Shown piece after piece: positions 1 through 6,815 of a stretch of 64,000 nucleotides of DNA. The stretch spans positions 276,864 through 340,863 of the forward strand of contig NZ_KE383924.1 in assembly GCF_000422805.1 (NCBI RefSeq), written 5' to 3'. Every line of letters begins with the position of its first letter. Within the stretch, counting starts at the first letter, position 1. The translations under genes were made by a program, and so were the position numbers. The notes under the pieces are model-generated. The model was given only the letters and a program-made list of their open reading frames with translations. It did no database searches and had not been told where the DNA came from. The stretch is from Nocardioides halotolerans DSM 19273 (lineage in GTDB: Bacteria > Actinomycetota > Actinomycetes > Propionibacteriales > Nocardioidaceae).

Positions 1-233
1 GCGCGCGCCTCGTCGAGTCCCTCGTAGCACTGCAGGCGCACCAGGTCGGCACCCGTGGCCCGCGAGACCGCCTTGGCCAGCTCGGTCTTGCCGACCCCGG
101 CGGGGCCTTCGACCAGCAGCGGTTTCTCGAGCGCGCCAGCGAGGTAGGCGGTGGTCGACGTGGCCGGATCGGCGAGGTAGCCGGTCGCGGCGAGCCGCTC
201 GGTGACCTCGCCAGGCGAGGTGAACCAGGACAT
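1..233 (-). CDS. MoxR-type AAA+ ATPase, N-terminal part
   Basis: This is the first 77 residues of an AAA+ ATPase; the rest lies beyond the left edge. The Walker A motif GPAGVGKTELAK is visible near residues 42-53, after a short N-terminal segment (MSWFTSPGEVTERLAATGYL), as in MoxR/CoxD-like ATPases that remodel partner proteins, often alongside a von Willebrand factor A protein. The ATG at 233 is the natural start. The partner and exact subgroup cannot be told from the fragment. Confidence 0.8.
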   Translation of the reverse strand, partial: MSWFTSPGEVTERLAATGYLADPATSTTAYLAGALEKPLLVEGPAGVGKTELAKAVSRATGADLVRLQCYEGLDEAR

Positions 234-322
234 AACGACATCCTCCCGTACCCGGGTTACGCACCCGGTGCGGGTGGTCCACACCGGTCGGAACGCCGTT
301 CGCGGGACCTCGTTGTCGTCAC

Positions 323-709
323 GTGACCAGGCCCCGGCACCGACGGACGCCCCGACGCGCGCTGCGTGTCGCGCTGGCGACCCTCAAGGGTGCCGCGCTG
401 GGCGGGTTGCTCACACTCGTGGTGGTCGGTGGACTGCGCGCGACGGCCCCGTCGGCACACCCGGGCGCCGCGGAGCCGGACGGCGTGGTCCCACGTGTCA
501 TCCAGCGCGCGGTCGCCGACCACCACTGCTCCTACTCGGGCTTCGGCGACGCGACGGTCCCCGCGTCGGCCCTCATCCGCACCTCCCGCGGCGTGCTGCG
601 ACAGGTCAGCTTCGAGGTCGGCTGGGACGTCTACAACGGCAAGCGGCCGGGCACGCTGGTCGCGGTCTGCCTCGACCACGACGCCGGACTCGTGCGGGTG
701 CACGACTGA
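323..709 (+). CDS. Hypothetical protein with one N-terminal membrane segment
   Basis: A 128-residue protein with a basic N-terminus (MTRPRHRRTPRRALRVA), one hydrophobic segment near residues 22-42 (GALLGGLLTLVVVGGL-like), then a soluble domain with two cysteines (HHCSYSGFGD and VAVCLDHD) that could form a disulfide if exported. The topology suggests an anchored or secreted small protein. It ends 2 bp before the convergent crotonase gene. I do not recognise the family. Confidence 0.6.
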   Translation: MTRPRHRRTPRRALRVALATLKGAALGGLLTLVVVGGLRATAPSAHPGAAEPDGVVPRVIQRAVADHHCSYSGFGDATVPASALIRTSRGVLRQVSFEVGWDVYNGKRPGTLVAVCLDHDAGLVRVHD

Positions 710-711
710 TC

Positions 712-1491
712 TCAGGCCGGCGCCCCGTGCCGGCCCTCGCCGGAGGCGAACCGCTGCGCGCCCTCCAGGGCGCCGGACCCGAGGCTGACCAGCCCGTGGC
801 GCAGCTCGTTGGCGAGTGCGTCACCCTCGGGCATTCCCTCCTGCTCGAGCACCGAGAGCCGGTCCTGGCGCAGGCACACCTGCGGGAGCAGGGCGAGCTC
901 GTGGGCGAGCTGCTCCGCCGCGCCGCGCGCGTGACCGGGAGGTACGACGCGGTCGACCAGGCCGATGCGCTCGGCCTCCTCCGAGCCGACCTCGCGCCCG
1001 GTGAGGACCAGGTCGAGCGCCCGGCCGGTGCCGACCAGGCGGGGCAGCCGGACAGTGCCACCGTCGATGAGCGGCACGCCCCACCGCCGGCAGAACACGC
1101 CGAACGTCGCGTCGTCCGCCGCCACCCGGAGGTCGCACCACAGCGCGAGCTCGAGGCCACCGGCGACGGCGTACCCCTCCACCGCCGCGATCACCGGCTT
1201 GCCGAGCCGCATCCGGGTCGGCCCCATCGGACCGTCGCCGGACTCCGCCACCTGGTTGCCGCGCTCGGTGCCGATCGCCTTGAGGTCGGCGCCCGCGCAG
1301 AACGTGCCGCCCTCGCCGTACAGCACCGCGACCCTGGCCTCCTCGTCGGCGTCGAAGGCCCGGAACGCGTCGGCCAGCGCCCGCGCCGTCGGTCCGTCGA
1401 CCGCGTTGCGCGCGTGGGGTCGGTGCAGGACCACGGTCGTGACCGGGCCGTCGCGCTCCACGCGCACGGGCTCCGTGACGTCGCTGGACAT
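712..1491 (-). CDS. Enoyl-CoA hydratase/isomerase (crotonase) family protein
   Basis: A 259-residue crotonase-fold protein. Oxyanion-hole elements CAGADLKAIG (about residue 64) and AVAGGLELALW (about residue 108) are clear, so it should act on acyl-CoA thioesters. The two glutamates used for hydration in classical hydratases are not at the expected sites (FGVFCRRWGVPLIDGGT instead of FGxPEvxLGxxPGxGGT), so hydratase activity is uncertain and isomerase, hydrolase or another crotonase chemistry is possible. The start is placed at the ATG at 1491 because a TAGCCT box sits 7 nt before it; an upstream in-frame start would include this box. Confidence 0.85.
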   Translation of the reverse strand: MSSDVTEPVRVERDGPVTTVVLHRPHARNAVDGPTARALADAFRAFDADEEARVAVLYGEGGTFCAGADLKAIGTERGNQVAESGDGPMGPTRMRLGKPVIAAVEGYAVAGGLELALWCDLRVAADDATFGVFCRRWGVPLIDGGTVRLPRLVGTGRALDLVLTGREVGSEEAERIGLVDRVVPPGHARGAAEQLAHELALLPQVCLRQDRLSVLEQEGMPEGDALANELRHGLVSLGSGALEGAQRFASGEGRHGAPA

Positions 1492-1498
1492 GCTCGCG

Positions 1499-1504
1499 AG
1501 GCTA
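1499..1504 (-). promoter_or_regulatory. Probable -10 box of a leaderless crotonase transcript
   Basis: TAGCCT fits the actinobacterial TANNNT -10 consensus and lies 7 nt upstream of the ATG at 1491, so transcription would begin at or next to the start codon. No Shine-Dalgarno sequence is seen. Confidence 0.5.
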
Positions 1505-1598
1505 GCGCCGGCCGGTCCCCCGACCAGCGGACTGACCGAAAGGACGATTTGTCCGAAAGACCGGCCCCTCCGCCCGACCGCTGTCACACACTTGCGTC

Positions 1599-1940
1599 AT
1601 GGGGAACTGGGCTCGGGACCTGCGTGACCGGGTCGTTCGCGCCCTGGCCATGGTCGGCCTCGTCTGGGCGATCGCCCTCCTCGCCGCCGTCTTCATGTCG
1701 CAGAGCGCCCAGGGCCAGCACGACGACCGCGGTCCCGAGTCGTCCGCGACCACCAGCCAGGACGCCCCTCGCCCGGCCGGCCTCGCCCTCGCCCTGGTGG
1801 TCCTCGCCGGCGGCGTCGTCGTGCTCGCCGTCGGCGCGACCGGCGTGAAGCGCGAGCCGCTGCCGGAGGTCGAGGTCGAGAACGACCCCGACCTCGGCTC
1901 CGACCTGCCGCTCGCCCTTGGCCTCGGCCTCCTGGCCTGA
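1599..1940 (+). CDS. Small membrane protein, two predicted helices
   Basis: A 113-residue protein with hydrophobic stretches near residues 15-34 (VRALAMVGLVWAIALLAAVF) and 60-80 (AGLALALVVLAGGVVVLAVG), separated by a polar, probably extracytoplasmic loop (QSAQGQHDDRGPESS), and an acidic tail. It starts 107 bp from the divergent crotonase gene and ends 20 bp before the convergent DUF981 gene. Family not recognised; function unknown. Confidence 0.65.
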   Translation: MGNWARDLRDRVVRALAMVGLVWAIALLAAVFMSQSAQGQHDDRGPESSATTSQDAPRPAGLALALVVLAGGVVVLAVGATGVKREPLPEVEVENDPDLGSDLPLALGLGLLA

Positions 1941-1959
1941 GCCCTCATCTCAGGGCGGG

Positions 1960-2649
1960 TCACCAGCGGTGCTGGGTGCCGTGCTCGATGTTGTAGTACA
2001 TCCCGATGTGCGTGTAGTAGTTCATCGCGCCGAAGAGCAGGAGCACGACGCCTCCGACGACCCACGCCCGGACCGCCCACCGCAGCAGCGTCGGTCGCTC
2101 GGTCAGCAGGGAGATCGCGAAGAGCAGCGCGCCGAGGGCGATGATGCCCCAGAGCCCGCCCAGGAAGAGCGCCTCGATCACCGGCAGGTGGCCGAAGCGA
2201 CCACTGATCGGCTCCTCCGGCGGCGCGGCACCGAGCTGGAACCGGACGAACGTGATGGCCAGGACGACCATGGCCAGGCCGAGAGCGCCTACGAAGACGG
2301 ACGCCGGCTTCAGGGCGGAGAGCGCAGCAACGGTGGCGGTCCGGGCGTCGGTCGCGAACGCGGCGCGGTGCCGCCACAGGTAGACGGCAGCGAAGAGCAG
2401 CAGTGCGCCGAAGCCGGCGGCGGGCTGCCCGAACGCGATGTTGGCGTACTCGAAGCCGCCACCCCCGAAGGGCCAGGTGACCGTGGTGTGGAGTCCCGTC
2501 ACCAGCAGGAGCAGGCCGGTCACTCCGAAGAACCCGGCCCAACCCTCGCTCTCGATGGGCTTGTTCTTGCTCAGCTGCGCGACGAACCACGCGAATCCCA
2601 GCAGACCGGCGCCCGCCGTGAGGGCGACCAGCTCGTTGTAGACGACCAT
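1960..2649 (-). CDS. DUF981-type integral membrane protein
   Basis: A 229-residue multi-pass membrane protein, with about six hydrophobic segments and conserved-looking WPFGGGGFEYANI and NYYTHIGMYYNIEHG elements. The pattern matches the DUF981 family as I recall it; the role of that family is unknown. It lies downstream of the universal stress protein on the same strand. An operator shared with nhaA and the tetR gene (2714-2733) lies 64 bp upstream of its start, inside the 3' end of the stress-protein gene, so it may have its own regulated promoter. A membrane or ion-stress role is an inference from the neighbourhood. Confidence 0.75.
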   Translation of the reverse strand: MVVYNELVALTAGAGLLGFAWFVAQLSKNKPIESEGWAGFFGVTGLLLLVTGLHTTVTWPFGGGGFEYANIAFGQPAAGFGALLLFAAVYLWRHRAAFATDARTATVAALSALKPASVFVGALGLAMVVLAITFVRFQLGAAPPEEPISGRFGHLPVIEALFLGGLWGIIALGALLFAISLLTERPTLLRWAVRAWVVGGVVLLLFGAMNYYTHIGMYYNIEHGTQHRW

Positions 2650-2708
2650 CGTCGTCCCACCTCCGTCATCTCGTCAGGGTCCTTGCCCTGTAGCTGTGTC
2701 TCAGCTAA

Positions 2709-3266
2709 TTACGAAACGCGGCGCGTATCGTACTTATTCCGTAGTGACGAAACGCCCGGGTCAGACCGTGACCGGTGCCGACCCGACCAGGAGGGTCGGA
2801 CGACGTCGGTCACCACGGCGACTGGCGCGGTCGCGCGGGACGCCACCGCGGAGGAGACCGATCCGAGCAGCGCCCGGGCAAGGCGCCCGTGACCGCGACT
2901 GCCGACGACGACGAGGGAGGCGTCCCTGCTGGCGTCGGTGAGAGCGCGGACGGCCGAGGTGACCTCGGTCGCGCCGACCGCGTCGAGGCCGGGTCGCGCC
3001 GCGACGGCCTCGATGACGCCCAGGCCCGTCACCTCCTCGGCCGCGTCAAGGGCACCCGGGTCGCGGTGGAGAAGGCCCGGCCCGGGCGGCCCCGTCATGC
3101 CGGGGTAGTTGGCGGCGTGGAGGACCACCAGGGGGCGGTCCCGGCGGACGGCTTCGCGCGCCGCCCACACCACGGCGACGCGGCTGTGCTCCTTGCCGTT
3201 GTACCCCACCACCACCGCGTCAGGCGGGTAGGCGCGACCTGACCAGCCCCCGACCTCGGCGTGCAT
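2709..3266 (-). CDS. Universal stress protein (UspA family)
   Basis: A 185-residue single-domain Usp with the N-terminal strand AVVVGYNGKEHSRVAV and the ATP-binding signature G-x2-G-x9-G-S seen as SRGHGRLARALLGSVS near residues 131-146, so it is expected to bind ATP. The ATG at 3266 is chosen because AAGGAGGAG sits at ideal spacing. The frame stays open upstream to an ATG at 3467 that would add 67 residues including a membrane helix (AVAALVAISLLLHASLAVAL); that start overlaps the stop of the 45-residue peptide gene by ATGA. A membrane-tethered 252-residue form and a soluble form could both be made. Confidence 0.85.
   Translation of the reverse strand: MHAEVGGWSGRAYPPDAVVVGYNGKEHSRVAVVWAAREAVRRDRPLVVLHAANYPGMTGPPGPGLLHRDPGALDAAEEVTGLGVIEAVAARPGLDAVGATEVTSAVRALTDASRDASLVVVGSRGHGRLARALLGSVSSAVASRATAPVAVVTDVVRPSWSGRHRSRSDPGVSSLRNKYDTRRVS
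2714..2733 (+). promoter_or_regulatory. TetR-type operator copy 1 (upstream of DUF981 gene)
   Basis: AAACG-cggcgcgtat-CGTAC. It matches the other three sites of this block in spacing (two 5-bp half sites, 10 bp apart) and in the inner CGTA(G/T)CG. It overlaps the last codons of the universal stress protein gene and lies upstream of the DUF981 gene. Confidence 0.55.
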
Positions 3267-3463
3267 CGCTCCTCCTTCACAGCTTGTGCGTGGGTCACTC
3301 GGCGGGTCACCGAGCCGGCCGCTCCCGAGGCCCTCCTGCGTGGGTGTGCCGGGCCGCGCCCGCGTCCGCTCCGCCCGTCTGTCGGCGCGCGCCAGCGCGA
3401 CGGCCAGCGAGGCGTGCAGCAGGAGGGAGATCGCCACGAGCGCCGCAACGGCCCCCGCCGTGC

Positions 3464-3601
3464 TCATGACCGCTCCCCGCCAGCGCTCCGATCGCCCTGC
3501 CCCGGGAGCATCCGGGCGGCACCCAGTGTCCCGACAGTGAGGATCGTGGTGACCACGACGGCCCCGACCAGGAGCCCGATCAGGTAGGTGAGGTCGGACA
3601 T
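3464..3601 (-). CDS. 45-residue single-pass membrane peptide
   Basis: MSDLTYLIGLLVGAVVV begins a peptide that is mostly one hydrophobic helix (residues 5-25), followed by a short polar tail ending GGERS. AGAGGAGAAG at good spacing supports the ATG at 3601, and the stop overlaps the next possible start as ATGA, indicating translational coupling to the extended universal stress protein frame. An operator copy (3627-3646) lies 25 bp upstream. No family recognised; it may help a membrane partner such as NhaA, which is only a guess from position. Confidence 0.6.
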   Translation of the reverse strand: MSDLTYLIGLLVGAVVVTTILTVGTLGAARMLPGQGDRSAGGERS

Positions 3602-3626
3602 CTGCTTCTCCTCTCGTTGGAATCCA

Positions 3627-3646
3627 AAACGCTACGCACTGCGTTT
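3627..3646 (+). promoter_or_regulatory. TetR-type operator copy 2 (perfect half sites)
   Basis: AAACG-ctacgcactg-CGTTT, with exactly inverted half sites. It lies in the divergent region between the 45-residue peptide gene and nhaA, 25 bp upstream of the peptide start. Confidence 0.65.
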
Positions 3647-3672
3647 CTATTTCTCAAGTTTGGATGGAATAG

Positions 3673-3692
3673 ATACGCTACGTATGCCGTTT
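3673..3692 (+). promoter_or_regulatory. TetR-type operator copy 3 (nhaA side)
   Basis: ATACG-ctacgtatgc-CGTTT, 26 bp after copy 2 and on the nhaA side of the divergent promoter region. Together the two sites would let one repressor control both directions. Confidence 0.6.
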
Positions 3693-3728
3693 CTGATAGC
3701 GAACGCTGACGACGAGAGGGCAGCACGC

Positions 3729-3887
3729 ATGAGCGAGTTCTTGCGCATGGCGGTCCTCATCGCCGTGACCTCGACCGTGACGGGCTTGCTCATCGCGTGC
3801 GTCGTCCACCTGGCCCTGGCCACCGACCCGCTCCACGACCAGCGCCACCGACCACTCCGGCGACGGGCCGGAAGAAGGACGAGGACT
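3729..3887 (+). other. Possible small membrane ORF upstream of nhaA
   Basis: ATG at 3729 with GAGAGG upstream opens MSEFLRMAVLIAVTSTV, continuing as a single hydrophobic helix to about residue 33. The frame has no stop before nhaA and runs on in the wrong frame to 4199, so either the peptide is read into nhaA, or a frameshift near its end has removed a stop (a TGA in another frame sits right at the nhaA start), or this is just untranslated leader. Kept as an observation because two other tiny membrane ORFs lie across the promoter. Confidence 0.25.
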
Positions 3888-3888
3888 G

Positions 3889-5322
3889 ATGACCGACCTG
3901 CACGCCTCAACGGACCTGCCCGCGAGCCCCGAGCCACGGCCCACCTTGGTGGCGCAGGCGTCGGCCGCGCGGCGGTTCCTCTCCACGGAGGCGGGCAGCG
4001 CCGGTCTGCTGCTGGCAGCGACGCTGGCGGCCCTGGTCTGGGCGAACTCCGCGTGGTCGGGCGCCTACGACGCGCTGTGGCGGATCGAGGCGGGCATCTC
4101 GGTGGCGGGCTCGGCGCTGTCGATGGATCTCGGTCACTGGGTCAACGACGGCGCAATGGCGCTGTTCTTCTTCGTGATCGGCCTCGAGGTCCGGCGTGAG
4201 TTCTCCGTCGGAGAGCTCACGACACCGCGTCGGGCCGCCATCCCCCTCATCGCCGCCGTGGGCGGCCTGGTCGTGCCCGCGCTGCTCTTCCTGGCGCTGG
4301 CGCCGGGAGGCGAGGCGTCCCGCGCCTGGGGCCTGGTCATCGGGACCGACACGGCGTTCCTGCTCGGCGCGCTCGCCGTGGTTGGCCCAGCGCTGGCCAC
4401 TCGCCTGCGGATCTTCCTGCTGACCCTCACGGTGATCGACGACATCGTTGCGGTCACCGTCATCGGTGTCGTCTACAGCGACGCCCTCGACCCGGCCGCC
4501 CTCATCGTCATGACCGGCCTGGGGTCCGTCATGGGGATCATGAGTCGCTACGGCGTCTCCGCAGCCACGCCGTACCTCCTGGTCGGTCTCGGGTTGTGGC
4601 TGGCGACCCTGCACGCGGGGCTGCACGCGTCGATCGCCGGCATGTTCGGCGGCCTGCTCGTGGCCGCCCACGAGCCCCGCCGCGATGCGATCGACCGGGC
4701 GGCGGCGCGGTTCCTGGCGTTCCGGCAGAGGCCGGGGGTCGAGTCGGGACGCTCGGCCCACCGCGAGCTGGTGCGGGCGGTCTCGGTCAACGAGCGCCTC
4801 CAGGTCAGGCTGCAGCCGGTGGCGAGCTACGTCATTGTGCCCGTGTTCGCCCTCGCCAACGCCGGCATCGACCTGCGCCACGGCGTGCTGGCCGACGCGC
4901 TGACGGCCCGGCTCACGTGGGCGGTGGTCGCCGGCCTCGTGATCGGCAAGGCGCTCGGCATCGGCCTTGCCTCCTGGGCCGGCGTGCGGGCCGGTGCGGG
5001 CCGGTTGCCGACGGGCGTCGGCCTCGGTCAGGTCCTTGGCGGTGCCGCGCTCTCTGGTATCGGCTTCACGGTCTCGCTCCTCATCGCCGGCCTCGCCTTC
5101 GACGACGGTCCCCTCCACGACCAGGCCGTGGTCGGCGTCCTGCTCGCAGCGGTCATCTCGATCGTGCTCGGGTGGGCCGTCTTCAGGGTGGATCAGGCGC
5201 GCGGCCCGTCCTCGTGCGACCGCACGCCGATGGACACCGAGCCCGACTGCCTGCTCTGCGAGCTCGAGGGGCACGGCGACGCGCACGCCGAGCACGAGGC
5301 GCCGACCGGTTCGGCCCGCTAG
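3889..5322 (+). CDS. nhaA: Na+/H+ antiporter NhaA
   Basis: A 477-residue NhaA antiporter that would exchange cytoplasmic Na+ for external H+. The paired aspartates needed for transport are present in LLTLTVIDDIVAV (D184 and D185), and family motifs include WVNDGAMALFFFVIGLEV and LHASIAGMFGG. AAGAAGGACGAGG precedes the ATG. It is about 80 residues longer than classic NhaA, through an N-terminal extension and a C-terminal tail after about residue 440 containing CDRTPMDTEPDCLLCELEG and HGDAHAEH, a Cys/His-rich stretch that could bind a metal. It is flanked by shared operators and the tetR gene, suggesting induction by salt, pH or another signal sensed by that regulator. Confidence 0.95.
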   Translation: MTDLHASTDLPASPEPRPTLVAQASAARRFLSTEAGSAGLLLAATLAALVWANSAWSGAYDALWRIEAGISVAGSALSMDLGHWVNDGAMALFFFVIGLEVRREFSVGELTTPRRAAIPLIAAVGGLVVPALLFLALAPGGEASRAWGLVIGTDTAFLLGALAVVGPALATRLRIFLLTLTVIDDIVAVTVIGVVYSDALDPAALIVMTGLGSVMGIMSRYGVSAATPYLLVGLGLWLATLHAGLHASIAGMFGGLLVAAHEPRRDAIDRAAARFLAFRQRPGVESGRSAHRELVRAVSVNERLQVRLQPVASYVIVPVFALANAGIDLRHGVLADALTARLTWAVVAGLVIGKALGIGLASWAGVRAGAGRLPTGVGLGQVLGGAALSGIGFTVSLLIAGLAFDDGPLHDQAVVGVLLAAVISIVLGWAVFRVDQARGPSSCDRTPMDTEPDCLLCELEGHGDAHAEHEAPTGSAR

Positions 5323-5338
5323 GAACCGCTCGCGCGGG

Positions 5339-5923
5339 TCAGGGCTGCGCCATCACCAGCCAGATCATCTCCATGCTGCGGTCCAGCCAGCCTCGACCGA
5401 CCTTCCCGCGACGGACGAGCTCGCCGAGGTAGGCGCCGATCATCAGGCTCACGACGCCGTCGGCGTCGAGCCCTGGCCGGAGCCGGCCCTCGCGCGAGTC
5501 CTGGCGGATCCGCTTGACCAGCGCGTCGGCGTACGGGCGGAGCTCGGCGCGGAACAGGTCGGTGAACTCCGGGTCGGAGTTGCCCACGATGGCGGCCAAC
5601 CCGCCCGGGCCGAGCACGTCGTCCATCTGGCGCCAGGCCTGCTCGAGCACGGCGCGGATCTTGTCTCGCACCTCGCCCTCGTCCGGCACCTGCGGCACGC
5701 CGATGGCGTTGGACAGCACCGTGGTCAAGAGTTCGGCGCGGTTGCCGTGACGGCGGTATATCGACGTCTTGGCGACGCCCGACCGCGCGGCGACACCCTC
5801 CATCGTCACCGCGGACGGCCCGCTCTCACGCAGCAGCTCGAGGACCGCGACCTCCAGCCGGTGGTCCAGGTCCGGCTGCCGTGGCCGGCCCGCGCGAGCA
5901 GGATCGGAGGAGTCGGGTGGCAC
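5339..5923 (-). CDS. TetR-family regulator of the NhaA block
   Basis: A 194-residue TetR repressor. The N-terminal HTH is clear (VTMEGVAARSGVAKTSIYRR, about residues 39-58), followed by a helical ligand-binding domain. The GTG at 5923 follows GGGAGG at 8 nt. It is convergent with nhaA, with 16 bp between the stops. An operator copy lies 25 bp upstream of its own start and the same motif occurs at three other promoters of the block, so it is the obvious candidate for their regulator and for autoregulation. The ligand is unknown. Confidence 0.85.
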   Translation of the reverse strand: MPPDSSDPARAGRPRQPDLDHRLEVAVLELLRESGPSAVTMEGVAARSGVAKTSIYRRHGNRAELLTTVLSNAIGVPQVPDEGEVRDKIRAVLEQAWRQMDDVLGPGGLAAIVGNSDPEFTDLFRAELRPYADALVKRIRQDSREGRLRPGLDADGVVSLMIGAYLGELVRRGKVGRGWLDRSMEMIWLVMAQP

Positions 5924-5948
5924 GTCTCACACCTCCCTCGAGATATGC

Positions 5949-5968
5949 GACCGCTACGTGTCGCGTTT
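5949..5968 (-). promoter_or_regulatory. TetR-type operator copy 4 (autoregulation)
   Basis: Read on the minus strand: AAACG-cgacacgtag-CGGTC. The left half is perfect and the right half weaker, but the inner CGTAGCG matches copies 2 and 3. It sits just upstream of the tetR ribosome binding site. Confidence 0.55.
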
Positions 5969-6083
5969 CGCGGACCGACGCTACACCTCAGCCGCAGCGC
6001 GGCGGCGGAGCCTGCCGTGAGCTCGCACGAGCGAAGCGGCCCCCGACCCGGGGAGTCCGCAGGTGGAGGGCCGCTCGCGTGGC

Positions 6084-6173
6084 TGGCGGTGGCGGTGGGA
6101 TTTGAACCCACGGTGGGCTTGCACCCACACACGCTTTCGAGGCGTGCTCCTTAGGCCGCTCGGACACGCCACC
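6084..6173 (-). tRNA. tRNA-Ser (CGA)
   Basis: On the minus strand the acceptor stem GGTGGCG/CGCCACC, the anticodon loop with CGA in ACGCCTCGAAAGCG, a long variable arm and the T-arm GGTTCAAATCC are all present. Discriminator G and an encoded CCA end are seen. Anticodon CGA reads UCG serine codons, common in this GC-rich genome. Confidence 0.95.
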
Positions 6174-6215
6174 GCCGGAGAGGTTACCCGAGCGGGAGCG
6201 GGCTCTTGAAATCGC

Positions 6216-6815
6216 TCAGCGCACGACCGGCGGGCGCCACGCGGGGTCGCGGCCGGTGGCGCCGATGAGCAGGTCGAGGTCCGAGGCGTCCGGGGGTACG
6301 GCGACCGGCGGGCCGAAGAGGCCGCCGTCGTCCGCGGCGCCTCCGCGCGGCGGCTCGAACGCCGCGACGAACTCCCGGCACGCGGCGACCGCCGCCGGGT
6401 CGGCCGGGTAGGCCTGGCCGGTCGCCGCCGCGAGGTCCCAGGCGTGGACCGTGACCTCGTCGAGCGCGACGAGCGCGGCCTGGTCGCCCGGCAGCTCGAC
6501 CGGGCCGGCCATGGTGACGCCGTCGTAGGCGGCCGGGTCCTGCCACGCGTCGCCGAGCTCGGCGAGCGCCGTCGCGATGAGGTCGCGGAAGCCGTCCTCG
6601 AGTCGCGAGCCGTCGACGTCCGGTGCGGTGCCGCCGGGCGGGCCGTCCTTGCTCGCGGCCCAGGTGAAGGCCAGCGCCAGCCCGCCGATGTGGTCGAGGA
6701 GGTCCGCGACGGAGTAGTCGGGGCAGGGCGTGGGGCCGGTCAGCTGGTCGTCGCGCACGCCGCGGACGAGGTCGGCGAGGGCGGTGGTCGTCGGTCGGAG
6801 GTCAACGAAGGCCAT
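6216..6815 (-). CDS. TIGR03086-type DinB/mycothiol-dependent-fold protein
   Basis: A 199-residue protein of the actinobacterial DinB-like group related to mycothiol-dependent maleylpyruvate isomerase. The features LTGPTPCPDYSVADLLDHIGG near the N-terminus, DEVTVHAWDLA near residue 125 and the C-terminal GATGRDP are typical; the histidines of DHIGG and VHAWD are candidate metal ligands. The specific reaction is unknown for most members. The ATG at 6815 (MAFVDLRP) is preferred to the upstream one because the family begins there. It overlaps the end of the secreted-protein gene by 14 bp, so the two are probably co-transcribed. Confidence 0.75.
   Translation of the reverse strand: MAFVDLRPTTTALADLVRGVRDDQLTGPTPCPDYSVADLLDHIGGLALAFTWAASKDGPPGGTAPDVDGSRLEDGFRDLIATALAELGDAWQDPAAYDGVTMAGPVELPGDQAALVALDEVTVHAWDLAAATGQAYPADPAAVAACREFVAAFEPPRGGAADDGGLFGPPVAVPPDASDLDLLIGATGRDPAWRPPVVR

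Noticed and set aside
712..1491. Crotonase as a standard fatty acid beta-oxidation hydratase
   Set aside because: The two catalytic glutamates are not at the expected places, so only a family-level call is made.
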